Positions 17,813-26,473 of a DNA stretch of 64,000 bases are shown here, one piece after another. Position 1 is the first letter of the stretch. Every line of letters starts with the position of its first letter. The position numbers were made by a program, and so were the translations under genes. The notes under the pieces are model-generated. The model worked only from the letters and a program-made list of their open reading frames with translations, searched no databases and was not told where the DNA came from. This stretch comes from Betaproteobacteria bacterium RIFCSPLOWO2_12_FULL_68_20 (GTDB lineage: Bacteria; Pseudomonadota; Gammaproteobacteria; Burkholderiales; SG8-39), in NCBI GenBank assembly GCA_001770655.1, contig MERQ01000068.1, positions 1-64,000 on the forward strand. Reading direction: 5' to 3'.

Positions 17813-17959
17813 GTGAGCGAGCACGACCAGCATTCCTCCTTCATCAAGACCCCGCAGCAGCTGGTTATCGTGATCCTGCTCGCTTTCGTCGTGCCGATCG
17901 TCGCGATCGTGCTGCTCATCGAGTTCATCCTGGGTTCGCCGAGCGCCGACCCGGCGTAG
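17813..17959 (+). CDS. 48-residue membrane anchor resembling the N-terminus of cytochrome c5-type proteins
   Basis: Starts at GTG 17813: a polar, His-containing head (SEHDQHSSFIKTPQQL) followed by one hydrophobic helix (VIVILLAFVVPIVAIVLLIEFIL) and a short tail ending at TAG. The head-plus-helix pattern FIKTPQQL-VIVILLAFVVP is what I recall from the anchor of betaproteobacterial c5-type cytochromes, which then continue into one or two haem domains. No CxxCH follows here; gshB starts 28 bases later. It is either a truncated cytochrome gene or a genuine small membrane protein. The longer open frame upstream is tRNA sequence, not protein. Confidence 0.6.
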   Translation: MSEHDQHSSFIKTPQQLVIVILLAFVVPIVAIVLLIEFILGSPSADPA

Positions 17960-17987
17960 CCCGGCGGCGCGCCGGACCCGAGGGCTG

Positions 17988-18929
17988 ATGCAGCTCCTCT
18001 TCGTCATCGATCCGCCGGGCTCGCTCAAGGCCTACAAGGATACGACCGTGGCCATGATGCGCGCGGCGCAGGCGCGCGGCCACGCGGTGCACGTTTGCGA
18101 GCAGACGAGCCTCGCCTGGCGCGACGCTCGCGTGTCGGCCGAGGCGACGCGCATCGCGCTCGCCGGCGGCGACCAGGACTGGTACCGCGCGCACAGTAGC
18201 GCCAACCGGCCGCTCGCCGGGTTCGACGCGGTGCTGATGCGCAAGGATCCCCCGTTCGACCTGGAGTACGTGACCAGCACCTGGCTGCTCTCGGCCGCAG
18301 TGCGCGAGGGCGCGCGCGTGTTCAACGCGCCGGATGCGATCCGCGACCACAACGAGAAGCTCGCGGTGGCCGAGTTCCCGCGCTTCGTCGCGCCGACGCT
18401 GGTTTCGCGCGAGGCCGAGCGCATCCAGGCGTTCGTCGACGCCGAGCGCGACGTGGTGCTGAAGCGCCTCGACGTGATGGGCGGCGAGAACGTCTTCCGC
18501 GTGCGCGCCGACGATCCCAACCGCAACGTGATCGTCGAGGTGATGACGCAGGGCGGCGCGCGCACCGTGATGTGCCAGCGCTACATTCCCGAGATCGCGC
18601 AGGGCGACAAGCGCGTGATCCTGATCGACGGAAAGCCCGTGCCGCACGTGCTCGCGCGCATCCCCAAGCCGGGAGAGTCGCGCGGCAACCTCGCCGCCGG
18701 CGCGCGGGGGGTGGCGCAGCCGATCTCCGCGCGCGAGCGCGAGATCGCCGACGCGGTCGGCCCGGTGCTCGCCGCCCGCGGGCTGTTGCTGGTCGGCCTG
18801 GACGTGATCGGCGACTGGCTCACCGAAGTCAACGTCACCAGCCCCACCTGCTTTCGCGAGATCCAGGACCAGGCCGGGTTCGACGTCTCGGGCATGTTCC
18901 TCGACGCGCTCGAAGCGAGGCTCAGGTGA
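17988..18929 (+). CDS. gshB: Glutathione synthetase
   Basis: 313 residues. GshB joins gamma-glutamylcysteine and glycine using ATP. It has the start MQLLFVIDPPGSLKAYKDTT, MRKDPPFDLEYVTSTWLL, VFNAPDAIRDHNEKL, the ATP-grasp core VVLKRLDVMGGENVFRV, the glycine-rich lid ARIPKPGESRGNLAAGARGVAQPIS, and LLLVGLDVIGDWLTEVNVTSPTCFREI with metal ligands. Gene order gshB-EIIA-HPr-EI is common in betaproteobacteria. Its stop overlaps the EIIA start. Confidence 0.97.
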   Translation: MQLLFVIDPPGSLKAYKDTTVAMMRAAQARGHAVHVCEQTSLAWRDARVSAEATRIALAGGDQDWYRAHSSANRPLAGFDAVLMRKDPPFDLEYVTSTWLLSAAVREGARVFNAPDAIRDHNEKLAVAEFPRFVAPTLVSREAERIQAFVDAERDVVLKRLDVMGGENVFRVRADDPNRNVIVEVMTQGGARTVMCQRYIPEIAQGDKRVILIDGKPVPHVLARIPKPGESRGNLAAGARGVAQPISAREREIADAVGPVLAARGLLLVGLDVIGDWLTEVNVTSPTCFREIQDQAGFDVSGMFLDALEARLR

Positions 18930-19330
18930 TCGGGGTCCTCATCGTCACGCACGGCACCATCGGCGAATCGCTGCTTTCGAGCGCGGCGCAGATCCTGGGC
19001 GAGGCGCCCGCGCAGGCGGCGGCGCTCGGCGTGTCGCGCAGCGACGATCCGGACCGGGTGCTCGAGCGGGCGCGCGCCTTGGTGGCGCAGCTCGACCGCG
19101 GCGAGGGCGTGCTGGTGCTCGCCGACATCTTCGGCGCCACGCCCTGCAACCTGTGCGTGCGGCTGCTCGAAGACGGCCGCGTCGAGGGCGTCTCGGGCGT
19201 GTCGCTGCCGATGCTGCTGCGCGTGCTCACGCGGCGCGAGGGCCCGCTCGCCGACGCGGTGCGGCGCGCGCTCTCGGGCGCCGCGGAGGGCGTGGTGCAC
19301 ATGAACACCGACCGGTGCTGCGATGGCTAG
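18926..19330 (+). CDS. PTS EIIA component, mannose/fructose (ManX-like) type
   Basis: 134 residues from the GTG overlapping the gshB stop. The N-terminus IGVLIVTHGTIGESLL carries phospho-accepting His9. VLVLADIFGATPCNL and VEGVSGVSLPMLLRVLTRR fit the EIIA-Man fold. No EIIB or EIIC sugar permease is nearby, so it probably works in a regulatory PTS relay (EI, HPr, EIIA) rather than sugar uptake. The C-terminus ends MNTDRCCDG and overlaps the HPr start by 8 bases. Confidence 0.93.
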   Translation: MIGVLIVTHGTIGESLLSSAAQILGEAPAQAAALGVSRSDDPDRVLERARALVAQLDRGEGVLVLADIFGATPCNLCVRLLEDGRVEGVSGVSLPMLLRVLTRREGPLADAVRRALSGAAEGVVHMNTDRCCDG

Positions 19331-19592
19331 CGCGCAGGCCGAGATCGTCAACAAGCTGGGGCTGCACGCGCGCGCCGCGGCCAGGCTCACCAACGTGGCG
19401 AGCGGTTTCGAGGCGGACATCTGGCTCACCCGCAACGAACGCCGTGTCAACGCGAAAAGCATCATGGGCGTGATGATGCTCGCCGCCGGAAAGGGCACCA
19501 CGGTGCTGATCGAGGCCGAGGGGGCCGACGCCGACCAGGCGATCGCCGCCCTGCTGGCGCTGATCTCCGACCGGTTCGGCGAAGGGGAATGA
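19323..19592 (+). CDS. Phosphocarrier protein HPr
   Basis: 89 residues. The EI-phosphorylated His15 sits in KLGLHARAAARL and the regulatory Ser46 in NAKSIMGVMMLAAGKG. Ser46 is the site used by HPr kinase/phosphorylase, which betaproteobacteria often encode, though not in this window. It overlaps both EIIA and ptsI by a few bases, so the trio is translationally coupled. Confidence 0.95.
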   Translation: MASAQAEIVNKLGLHARAAARLTNVASGFEADIWLTRNERRVNAKSIMGVMMLAAGKGTTVLIEAEGADADQAIAALLALISDRFGEGE

Positions 19593-21313
19593 ACTTCGTT
19601 CTCCACGGCGCGAGCCTCTCGCGCGGCGTCACCATCGGCCATGCGCACCTGGTGTCGACCGCACGGCTGGAAGCGGCGCATTACGAGATCCCCGCGCAGG
19701 CCGTCGAGGCCGAGGTCGAGCGCTTCGACGCCGCCGTGCGCCGGGCGCGCGAGGAGCTGGCCGCGCTGCAAGCGCACATCCCCGCCGACGCCCCGGCCGA
19801 GTTCGGCGCGTTCCTCAACCTGCACCGCATGATTCTCGGGGACTCGTCGCTCTCGCAAGTGCCGAGGGAGCTGATCCGCGCGCGCCGCTGCAACGCCGAG
19901 TGGGCGCTGGTGCAGCAGATGGAGAAGCTGGTCGAGCAGTTCGAGGAGATCGACGACAGCTACCTGCGCGAGCGAAAGGCCGACATCCAGCAGGCGGTCG
20001 AGCGGGTGCTGAAGGCGCTGCTCGGCGGGCACGCGCTGCCCGAAGCCGCCCTCAGCGAGGAGCGCAAGCTGATCGTGGTGGCGCACGACCTGTCGCCCGC
20101 CGACATGATCCTTTTCAAGCGCCACCACTTCGGCGGCTTCGTCACCGACGCGGGCGGCATCACCTCGCACACCGCGATCCTCGCGAGGAGCCTCGGCATC
20201 CCGGCCATCGTCGGGCTGCATATCGCGCGCCAGACGATCCGCGAGAAGGAGCTGCTGATCGTGGACGGCGAGCAGGGCGTGCTCATCGTCGACCCCGATC
20301 CGCTGGTGCTCGCCGAGTACCAGCTGCGCCAGTCGCAGCTCGACCTCGAGCGCCAGAAGCTCAGGCGCCTGAAGTCGGCGCGCGCCGCGACCGTGGACGG
20401 GACCGCGGTCGAGCTGCTCGCCAACATCGAGCTGCCGCAGGACGTTCCCGAGGCGCTCGACGCCGGCGCCGAGGGCATCGGTTTGTTCCGAACGGAGTTC
20501 CTGTTTCTCAACCGCGGCGACCTGCCCTCGGAGGACGAGCAGTTCGAGGCCTACCGCGAGGTGGTCGAGGCGATGGGCGGGCGACCGGTGGTGCTGCGAA
20601 CGCTCGATATCGGCGCCGACAAGGCGCTCGCCGGAGACGGCGAGGTGCGCCCCAACCCGGCGATGGGGCTGCGCGCGATCCGCTTCTGCCTCGCCGAGCC
20701 GCAGATGTTCCTCGCGCAACTGCGCGCCATCCTGCGCGCCTCGCACTACGGAAAGGTGAGGATCCTGCTGCCGATGCTCTCGCACCTGCACGAGGTCGAG
20801 CAGGCGCTCGCGCTGGTCAAGCAGGCGAAGCAGCAGCTCGCCGAGGGTCATGTCCCGTTCGACCGGCGCATCGAGGTCGGCGGCATGATCGAGATCCCGG
20901 CCGCGGCGCTCGCGCTGCCCATGTTCATGCGGCGCCTGGACTTCCTCTCGCTCGGCACCAACGACCTCATCCAGTACACGCTCGCCATCGACCGCACCGA
21001 CGACGCGGTGGCCCACCTGTACGATCCGCTTCACCCGGCGGTGCTCGCGCTGGTGGCGAAAACCATCCAGACCGCGACGCGGGGCGGCGTGCCGGTCGCC
21101 GTGTGCGGCGAGATGGCCGGCGACCTGAAGCTCACGCGCCTGCTGCTCGGCTTCGGCCTGCGCAGCTTCTCGATGCACCCGGCGCAGCTGCTCGCCATCA
21201 AGGAGCGGGTGCTGCGCACCGAGCTCGCCGAGGTGCAGCCGCTCGCCCAGCGCGTGCTGCGCGCGAGCGACCCGGCGAAAACCAGAGAGCTTCTGGCAAA
21301 GCTCAACTCCTAG
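19589..21313 (+). CDS. ptsI: PTS enzyme I (phosphoenolpyruvate-protein phosphotransferase)
   Basis: 574 residues. EI takes phosphate from PEP and passes it to HPr. The phosphohistidine motif is GGITSHTAILARSLGIPAIVG in the N-terminal swivelling domain. The C-terminal PEP-binding TIM barrel has EGIGLFRTEFLF, RTLDIGADK, NPAMGLRAIR, EVGGMIEIPAAAL, LGTNDLIQYTLAIDR and VCGEMAGD, all conserved. It overlaps the HPr stop by 4 bases and ends 5 bases before the CoA-transferase ATG. Confidence 0.97.
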   Translation: MNFVLHGASLSRGVTIGHAHLVSTARLEAAHYEIPAQAVEAEVERFDAAVRRAREELAALQAHIPADAPAEFGAFLNLHRMILGDSSLSQVPRELIRARRCNAEWALVQQMEKLVEQFEEIDDSYLRERKADIQQAVERVLKALLGGHALPEAALSEERKLIVVAHDLSPADMILFKRHHFGGFVTDAGGITSHTAILARSLGIPAIVGLHIARQTIREKELLIVDGEQGVLIVDPDPLVLAEYQLRQSQLDLERQKLRRLKSARAATVDGTAVELLANIELPQDVPEALDAGAEGIGLFRTEFLFLNRGDLPSEDEQFEAYREVVEAMGGRPVVLRTLDIGADKALAGDGEVRPNPAMGLRAIRFCLAEPQMFLAQLRAILRASHYGKVRILLPMLSHLHEVEQALALVKQAKQQLAEGHVPFDRRIEVGGMIEIPAAALALPMFMRRLDFLSLGTNDLIQYTLAIDRTDDAVAHLYDPLHPAVLALVAKTIQTATRGGVPVAVCGEMAGDLKLTRLLLGFGLRSFSMHPAQLLAIKERVLRTELAEVQPLAQRVLRASDPAKTRELLAKLNS

Positions 21314-21318
21314 CCCGC

Positions 21319-22512
21319 ATGCCGGGACCCCTTTCGGGCGTGCGCGTGCTCGACCTCACCACCGTGGTGATGGGGCCGTACGCGACGCAGATCCTCGGCG
21401 ACTTCGGCGCCGACGTGGTGAAGGTCGAGCCCCCCGAGGGCGACGTGATGCGCTACGCCTGGCCGTTTCGCCATCCGGGCATGGGAAGCATCTTTCTCAA
21501 CACCAACCGCAACAAGCGCTCGATCGTGCTCGACCTGAAGCAGGCGCCGGCGCGCGCAGCTTGCCTCGCGCTCGCGGCGAGAGCGGATGTCCTCGTCTAC
21601 AACATTCGTCCGCAGGCGATGGCGCGCCTGAAGCTGTCCTACGAGGACGTGAGGGAGGTCAACCCGGAGATCATCTACGCCGGCTGCTTCGGCTACAGCC
21701 AGCGCGGCCCGTACGCCGCCAAGGCCGCCTACGACGACCTGATCCAGGGCGCCGCCGGGATTCCGTGGCTGCTGAAGAAGCAGGGGGCGGCCGAGCCGCG
21801 CTACGCGCCGATGATCGTCGCGGACCGCGCCGTCGGGCAGCAGGTGGCGAGCGCGGTGAGCGCGGCGCTCTACCACCGCGAGAAGACCGGCCGCGGCCAG
21901 AGGATCGACGTGCCGATGTTCGAGCACCTGCTGCAGATGGTGCTCGGCGACCACCTGGGCGGCTATACGTTCGAGCCGCAGCACGGCGAGCCCGGCTACC
22001 ACCGCATCCTCGCGCCGGACCGCCGGCCCTACGAGACGCGCGACGGCTACGTCTGCGCGCTCATCTACAACGACAAGCAGTGGAAGGCGTTTCTCGAGAT
22101 CATCGGCAAGCCGGAGATTCTCTCCCGGCCGGAGTTCGCGACCCAGGAGGCGAGAAGCAGGAATTACGACAGCGCTTACGCGATGGTCGCCGAGGAGCTG
22201 AAGCGGCGCACCAGCGAGGAGTGGGTCGAGGCCTTCGAGCGCGCCGACATTCCGGTGCAGCGGATGAACAGCCTGGACGACATCGTCGCCGACCCGCACC
22301 TGGCGGCGATCGGCTACCTGAAGAGCGTCGAGCACCCGAGCGAGGGCCGCATCAGGTCGCTCGCGGTGCCCTCGGAGTGGTCGGAGTCGCAGCCCGAAGT
22401 CCGGCGCCACGCGCCGCGGCTGGGGGAGCACACGCGCGAGGTGCTGCGCGAGGCGGGGTATTCCGACGCGGCCGTCGAGGCCTTGCTCGCGAGCGGGGCG
22501 GCTCGGATATAA
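21319..22512 (+). CDS. CaiB/BaiF family CoA-transferase
   Basis: 397 residues, a class III CoA-transferase moving CoA between carboxylic acids. It opens LSGVRVLDLTTVVMGPYATQILGDFGADVVKVEPPEGD, the family hallmark; the next blocks are NTNRNKRSIVLDLK, YDDLIQGAAGI, GRGQRIDVPMFEHLLQMVLGDHLGG and IPVQRMNSLDDIVADPHL. The catalytic aspartate expected in this family lies in the APMIVADRAVG region. The donor and acceptor acids cannot be told. The end of the gene overlaps the promoter of metX. Confidence 0.93.
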   Translation: MPGPLSGVRVLDLTTVVMGPYATQILGDFGADVVKVEPPEGDVMRYAWPFRHPGMGSIFLNTNRNKRSIVLDLKQAPARAACLALAARADVLVYNIRPQAMARLKLSYEDVREVNPEIIYAGCFGYSQRGPYAAKAAYDDLIQGAAGIPWLLKKQGAAEPRYAPMIVADRAVGQQVASAVSAALYHREKTGRGQRIDVPMFEHLLQMVLGDHLGGYTFEPQHGEPGYHRILAPDRRPYETRDGYVCALIYNDKQWKAFLEIIGKPEILSRPEFATQEARSRNYDSAYAMVAEELKRRTSEEWVEAFERADIPVQRMNSLDDIVADPHLAAIGYLKSVEHPSEGRIRSLAVPSEWSESQPEVRRHAPRLGEHTREVLREAGYSDAAVEALLASGAARI

Positions 22513-22513
22513 T
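22483..22513 (+). promoter_or_regulatory. Promoter of metX-metW
   Basis: TATAAT at 22508-22513 matches the -10 consensus. TTGCTC at 22483-22488 is a possible -35 box with a long 19-base spacer. The predicted transcription start, about 22520, coincides with the first base of the SAM-II riboswitch. The boxes overlap the 3' end of the CoA-transferase gene. Confidence 0.65.
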
Positions 22514-22520
22514 CCGCGGC

Positions 22521-22574
22521 CAGCGCCGATTTGATGTCCAGCTTGCGGGCGCTAAACAAATGCCGCTAAAGAGA
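22521..22574 (+). ncRNA. SAM-II riboswitch upstream of metX
   Basis: P1 is AGCGCC (22522-22527) paired with GGCGCU (22548-22553). The P1 loop starts GAUUUG, and AUUUG (22529-22533) pairs with CAAAU (22557-22561) to form the pseudoknot. UUGC in the loop and GCUAAA (22565-22570) match conserved SAM-II positions. Compared with the environmental metX SAM-II RNA of known structure, which I recall, the pseudoknot shows a G-C for A-U compensatory change. The 3' side runs into a purine-rich AAAGAGA just before the TTG start, so SAM binding should hide the ribosome binding site and repress metX-metW translation. Confidence 0.88.
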
Positions 22575-22579
22575 CGCGC

Positions 22580-23716
22580 TTGAACGCCCCCCACGATCCG
22601 TCCTCCGTCGGCGCCGTCGTCGCGCAGAAGGCGAGCTTCGACTCGCCGCTCGCGCTGCGCGGCGGCGCGACGCTGCCCTCGTTCGAGATCGCCTACGAGA
22701 CCTACGGCGAGCTGAACGCGGCGCGCTCGAACGCCGTGCTGGTGTGCCACGCGCTCAACGCCTCGCACCACGTCGCGGGCACCTACGCAGACGACCCCGA
22801 CAACGTCGGCTGGTGGGACAACCTGGTCGGCCCGGGCAAGCCGCTCGACACGCGCCGCTTTTTCGTCGTCGGCAACAACTACATCGGCAGCTGCTTCGGC
22901 TCGACCGGCCCGGCCTCGGTGAATCCCGCGACCGGCAGGCCCTGGGGGGCGGATTTCCCGGTGGTCACGGTCGAGGATTGGGTGGCTGCGCAGGCGCGGC
23001 TTGCCGACCACCTCGGCATCGAGCGTTTCGCGGCGGCGATCGGCGGAAGCCTCGGCGCCATGCAGGCCTTGCAGTGGACGCTCTCCTACCCGGAGCGGAT
23101 CCGCCACTCGATCGTCATCGCCGCCACCCCGAAGCTCACCGCGCAGAACATCGCCTTCAACGAGGTGGCGCGCGCCGCCATCCTGACCGACCCGGACTTC
23201 CACGGCGGGCATTACTACGACAAGGGCGTGGTGCCGGCGCGGGGGCTGCGCATCGCGCGCATGATTGGCCACATCACCTACCTTTCCAACGACGCCATGA
23301 TGGAGAAGTTCGGCCGCCAGCTCAGGCGCGCCGCGCTCGGCTTCGACTTCGACATCGACTTCGAGATCGAGTCGTATCTGCGCTACCAGGGCGACAAGTT
23401 CTCCACCTATTTCGATGCGAACACGTACCTGCGCATCACCAAGGCGCTCGACTACTACGACCCGGCGGCGGACTTCGGCGGAGACCTCGCGGCGGCGCTG
23501 GCGCGCGCGCGGGCCGCGTTCCTGGTCGTGTCGTTCAAGTCCGACTGGCGCTTCCCGCCGGATCGCTCGCGCGAGCTGGTGAAGGCGCTGCTGGAGAACC
23601 GCCGCATCGTGTCCTACCTCGAGCTCGGTTCCCCGGGCGGTCACGACGCGTTCCTGCTCGACGACGCGCGCTACCACGCCGCGCTGCGCGCCTATTTCGA
23701 CAACATCGAGCTGTGA
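22580..23716 (+). CDS. metX: Homoserine O-acyltransferase MetX
   Basis: 378 residues. It acylates homoserine (acetyl or succinyl) for methionine synthesis. Alpha/beta-hydrolase fold: [45 protein letters not shown], nucleophile elbow [15 protein letters not shown], the acid in [10 protein letters not shown] and His in [11 protein letters not shown]. The TTG at 22580 is used, just after the riboswitch. MetX with MetW is the usual betaproteobacterial pair, in which MetX often uses succinyl-CoA and needs MetW; that is family knowledge, not visible here. Confidence 0.95.
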   Translation: MNAPHDPSSVGAVVAQKASFDSPLALRGGATLPSFEIAYETYGELNAARSNAVLVCHALNASHHVAGTYADDPDNVGWWDNLVGPGKPLDTRRFFVVGNNYIGSCFGSTGPASVNPATGRPWGADFPVVTVEDWVAAQARLADHLGIERFAAAIGGSLGAMQALQWTLSYPERIRHSIVIAATPKLTAQNIAFNEVARAAILTDPDFHGGHYYDKGVVPARGLRIARMIGHITYLSNDAMMEKFGRQLRRAALGFDFDIDFEIESYLRYQGDKFSTYFDANTYLRITKALDYYDPAADFGGDLAAALARARAAFLVVSFKSDWRFPPDRSRELVKALLENRRIVSYLELGSPGGHDAFLLDDARYHAALRAYFDNIEL

Positions 23717-24321
23717 GCCCCGCCGAACAGTCGCTCCTCGCCGCCCGCCCGGACCTCGCCGCGGTGGCGCAGTGGGTGGCGCGCGGCGCGCGCGTGCTCG
23801 ACCTCGGCTGCGGCGACGGGTCGCTGCTTCGCTACCTGTGGCAGGCGCGCGAGGCGCCCGGCTACGGGGTCGAGATCGAGGACGACAGCGTGATCGCGTG
23901 CGTGAAGAACGACGTCAACGTGCTGCAGCTCGACCTCGAGAGCGGGCTGTCCCTTTTCCGCGACGGCACGTTCGACTGCGTGATCCTCTCCGAGACGCTG
24001 CAGACCATCCACCGCACCGAGCAGCTGCTGCGCGAGATGCTGCGCGTCGGGCGCGAGGCGATCGTGAGCTTCCCCAACTTCGGCCACTGGGCGGCGCGAT
24101 TGCAGGTGCTGTTCGGCAGGATGCCGGTGTCCGAGGCGCTGCCCTACCAGTGGTACGAGACTCCGAACGTGCACATGTGCACCCTCGCCGACTTCGAGGA
24201 CCTGTGCCGCAGGCTCGGCATTCGCATCCGCGAGCGGCTGGTGCTGCACCAGGGAAGGTCGGTGGGCCTGCTGCCGAACCTCCTCGGCAGCCACGCGGTC
24301 TATCGCTGTACGGCTCAATAG
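23713..24321 (+). CDS. metW: Methionine biosynthesis protein MetW
   Basis: 202 residues from a GTG overlapping the metX stop by 4 bases. It has a methyltransferase-like fold: [15 protein letters not shown] (motif I), [49 protein letters not shown] and a [31 protein letters not shown] block typical of MetW. MetW acts as the partner of MetX in homoserine acylation rather than as an established methyltransferase. Both genes lie behind the SAM-II element. Confidence 0.95.
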   Translation: MSPAEQSLLAARPDLAAVAQWVARGARVLDLGCGDGSLLRYLWQAREAPGYGVEIEDDSVIACVKNDVNVLQLDLESGLSLFRDGTFDCVILSETLQTIHRTEQLLREMLRVGREAIVSFPNFGHWAARLQVLFGRMPVSEALPYQWYETPNVHMCTLADFEDLCRRLGIRIRERLVLHQGRSVGLLPNLLGSHAVYRCTAQ

Positions 24322-24337
24322 AGGGAAGGAGAGCGAC

Positions 24338-24742
24338 ATGAAGATCGACGGCGGCTGCCATTGCGGCAACATCACCTATGAAGCGGAAGTCGACCCGGAG
24401 AAGGTCGCGATCTGCCACTGCACCGATTGCCAGACCATGTCTGGATCGGCCTTCCGCGCGGTCGTGCCCGCTGCGAGCGACAAGTTCAAGCTGCTCAGCG
24501 GGCAGCCGAAGATCTACGTGAAAACCGCCGAAAGCGGCAACCCGCGCGCCCAGGCGTTCTGCCCCGAATGCGGCACGCACCTCTACTCCGCGGCCGTGAA
24601 GGACACGCCGAGCTACGGCATCCGCCTCGGCACGGTGCGCCAGCGCGCGCAGCTCACGCCCAAGCGCCAGGTTTGGTGCCGCTCGGCGCTCGGCTGGGCG
24701 ATGGAGGCGGGTTCGATCCAGCCGCAACTCGATAGGCAGTAG
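24338..24742 (+). CDS. GFA/CENP-V family zinc protein
   Basis: 134 residues. Zinc-binding cysteines are in GGCHCGNI, CHCTDCQ and FCPECGTHLY, the pattern of the glutathione-dependent formaldehyde-activating enzyme (GFA, Mss4-like) family. Members are often annotated as S-hydroxymethylglutathione synthase, but most lack proof of that activity. A strong ribosome binding site (GGAAGGAGAG) precedes the ATG. It follows metW by 16 bases but is probably functionally unrelated. Confidence 0.9.
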   Translation: MKIDGGCHCGNITYEAEVDPEKVAICHCTDCQTMSGSAFRAVVPAASDKFKLLSGQPKIYVKTAESGNPRAQAFCPECGTHLYSAAVKDTPSYGIRLGTVRQRAQLTPKRQVWCRSALGWAMEAGSIQPQLDRQ

Positions 24743-24749
24743 CAGGCGC

Positions 24750-25790
24750 GTGGCCCGGCTGCGCGAGCTGCTCGGCATCGAGCTGCCGATCATCCAGGCA
24801 CCGATGGCGGGCGCGCAGGCGAGCGCGCTCGCGGTCGCCGTGTCGAACGCCGGCGCGCTCGGGTCGCTCCCCTGCGCGATGCTGGCGCTCGACGCGATGC
24901 GCAAGGAGCTTGCCGCGATCACGGCGCAGACGGCGAAGCCTTACAACGTCAATTTCTTCTGTCACGCGCCGCCCGCGCCCGATGCCGCCCGCGAGGCGGC
25001 GTGGCGCGAGGCGCTCGCGCCGTACTACCGGGAATACGGGATCGACCCGGGCGCGATCCCCGAAGGGCCGGGGCGCGCGCCGTTCAGCAGCGACGCGGCC
25101 GACATGCTGGAGGAATTCAGGCCCGCGGTCGTCAGCTTTCATTTCGGCCTTCCTGCGCCGGAGCTGCTCGCGCGAGTGAAGAAGCTGGGCGCGAGGATAT
25201 TTTCTTCGGCGACGACGCTCGAAGAGGCGCGCTGGCTCGAGGCGCGAGGAGTGGACGCGCTGATCGCGCAAGGGCTCGAGGCCGGCGGGCACCGCGGCAT
25301 GTTTCTCACCGACGATGTGAATACCCAGATCGGCACGTTCGCGCTGCTGCCGCAGATCGTGCGCGCGGTGAAGGTCCCGGTGATCGCGGCGGGCGGCATT
25401 GCCGATGCCAAAGGCGTCGCGGCCGCGCTCGCGCTCGGCGCGGCGGGCGTGCAGGTCGGCACGGCGTATCTCCTCTGCCCCGAGGCGCTGACAGGTGCCG
25501 CGCACCGCGCCGCGCTGAAGAGCGACGCCGCGCGCCACACCGCGCTCACCAACCTCATCACCGGCCGCCCGGCGCGCGGCATCGTGAACCGCTTGATGCG
25601 CGAGCTCGGGCCGATGCGCGCCGGCGTCCCCGCCTTTCCGCTCGCCACCGCGGCGATCGCGCCGCTGCGCGCCAAGGCCGAAGCGAAGGGCGCGGGGGAT
25701 TTTTCGCCGCTGTGGTCGGGACAGAACGCGAGCGGATGCAGGGAAGTGCCGGCCGCCCGGCTCACGCGCGAGCTCGCTGCCGATCTCTAG
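24750..25790 (+). CDS. Nitronate monooxygenase / 2-nitropropane dioxygenase-like flavoprotein
   Basis: 346 residues from GTG 24750. An FMN-binding TIM barrel: LLGIELPIIQAPMAGAQASALAVAVSNAGALGSLP, NVNFFCHAPP, FHFGLPAPELLARVKKLGARIFSSATTLEEARW, GVDALIAQGLEAGGHRG, VPVIAAGGIADAKGVAAALALGAAGVQVGTAYL. These enzymes oxidise toxic alkyl nitronates; many relatives have other substrates, so only the class is secure. It ends just before the PQ-loop gene. Confidence 0.9.
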   Translation: MARLRELLGIELPIIQAPMAGAQASALAVAVSNAGALGSLPCAMLALDAMRKELAAITAQTAKPYNVNFFCHAPPAPDAAREAAWREALAPYYREYGIDPGAIPEGPGRAPFSSDAADMLEEFRPAVVSFHFGLPAPELLARVKKLGARIFSSATTLEEARWLEARGVDALIAQGLEAGGHRGMFLTDDVNTQIGTFALLPQIVRAVKVPVIAAGGIADAKGVAAALALGAAGVQVGTAYLLCPEALTGAAHRAALKSDAARHTALTNLITGRPARGIVNRLMRELGPMRAGVPAFPLATAAIAPLRAKAEAKGAGDFSPLWSGQNASGCREVPAARLTRELAADL

Positions 25791-25800
25791 GGAGACGCCC

Positions 25801-26100
25801 ATGGCTCCGGATCCGATGAACCCGGCGAGCGAAAGCTCGCGCTCCGACTCGATGCTGCGCCGATTGCTGGGAGCGATGTCGGTTTTCACCATGCTCATGA
25901 CGGTGCCGCAGGTGCTCACCATCTGGGTCGGCCACCAGGCGGCCGGCGTGTCGGTCATCTCCTGGAGCGCCTATCTCCTCTCGGCGGTGCTCTGGCTGTG
26001 GTTCGGGATCCGCAAGCGCGACAAGAACATTTATTTGCCCTGCGTGGGCTGGATCGGGCTCAACGGTGCCGTGGTCGCCGGCGCCCTCGTTTACGGATGA
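25801..26100 (+). CDS. SemiSWEET/PQ-loop small membrane transporter
   Basis: 99 residues with three predicted helices, the size of bacterial SemiSWEET half-transporters. The second half of helix 1 carries the PQ motif (TMLMTVPQVLTIW), helix 2 has SVISWSAYLLSAVLWLWFGIRK and helix 3 GWIGLNGAVVAGALV. SemiSWEETs dimerise to pass small sugars. A polar Ser/Asp-rich N-terminus of about 18 residues precedes helix 1. Likely co-transcribed with the preceding flavoprotein gene and the DUF1304 gene after it. Confidence 0.8.
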   Translation: MAPDPMNPASESSRSDSMLRRLLGAMSVFTMLMTVPQVLTIWVGHQAAGVSVISWSAYLLSAVLWLWFGIRKRDKNIYLPCVGWIGLNGAVVAGALVYG

Positions 26101-26107
26101 TTTGACG

Positions 26108-26464
26108 ATGACGATCGCCGCGGATATCGCCGTAGTCGTGGTGGCCCTGCTGCACCTGTATTTTCTCGTCCTGGAGATGTTTCTCTGGGACAAGCCGCTC
26201 GGCCGCCGCATCTTCGGCCTCAGCCCGGAGTTCGCGAGCGCGTCGAAATCGCTCGCCATGAACCAAGGCCTGTACAACGGGTTTCTTGCCGCGGGCCTTG
26301 TCTGGGGGTTGAGCCTCGGCGCGGCCGGAAATCCGGTCAAGATCTTCTTTCTCGCCTGCGTCGTGGTCGCGGGAATCTTCGGCGCGGCCACCGCGAGCCG
26401 CAATATCCTCTGGGTGCAGGCTGCTCCCGGCGCCGCGGCGCTCGCGCTGGTGTGGCTGTCCTGA
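26108..26464 (+). CDS. DUF1304 family membrane protein
   Basis: 118 residues, four predicted helices. The N-terminal block VVALLHLYFLVLEMFLWDKPLGRRIFGL and the second block SKSLAMNQGLYNGFLAAGLVWGL match the DUF1304 pattern, a short integral membrane family of unknown function. The ATG at 26108 is 7 bases after the stop of the SemiSWEET gene. The same frame is open upstream, but that is shadow of the previous gene. Confidence 0.85.
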   Translation: MTIAADIAVVVVALLHLYFLVLEMFLWDKPLGRRIFGLSPEFASASKSLAMNQGLYNGFLAAGLVWGLSLGAAGNPVKIFFLACVVVAGIFGAATASRNILWVQAAPGAAALALVWLS

Positions 26465-26473
26465 CGGTCCGGG

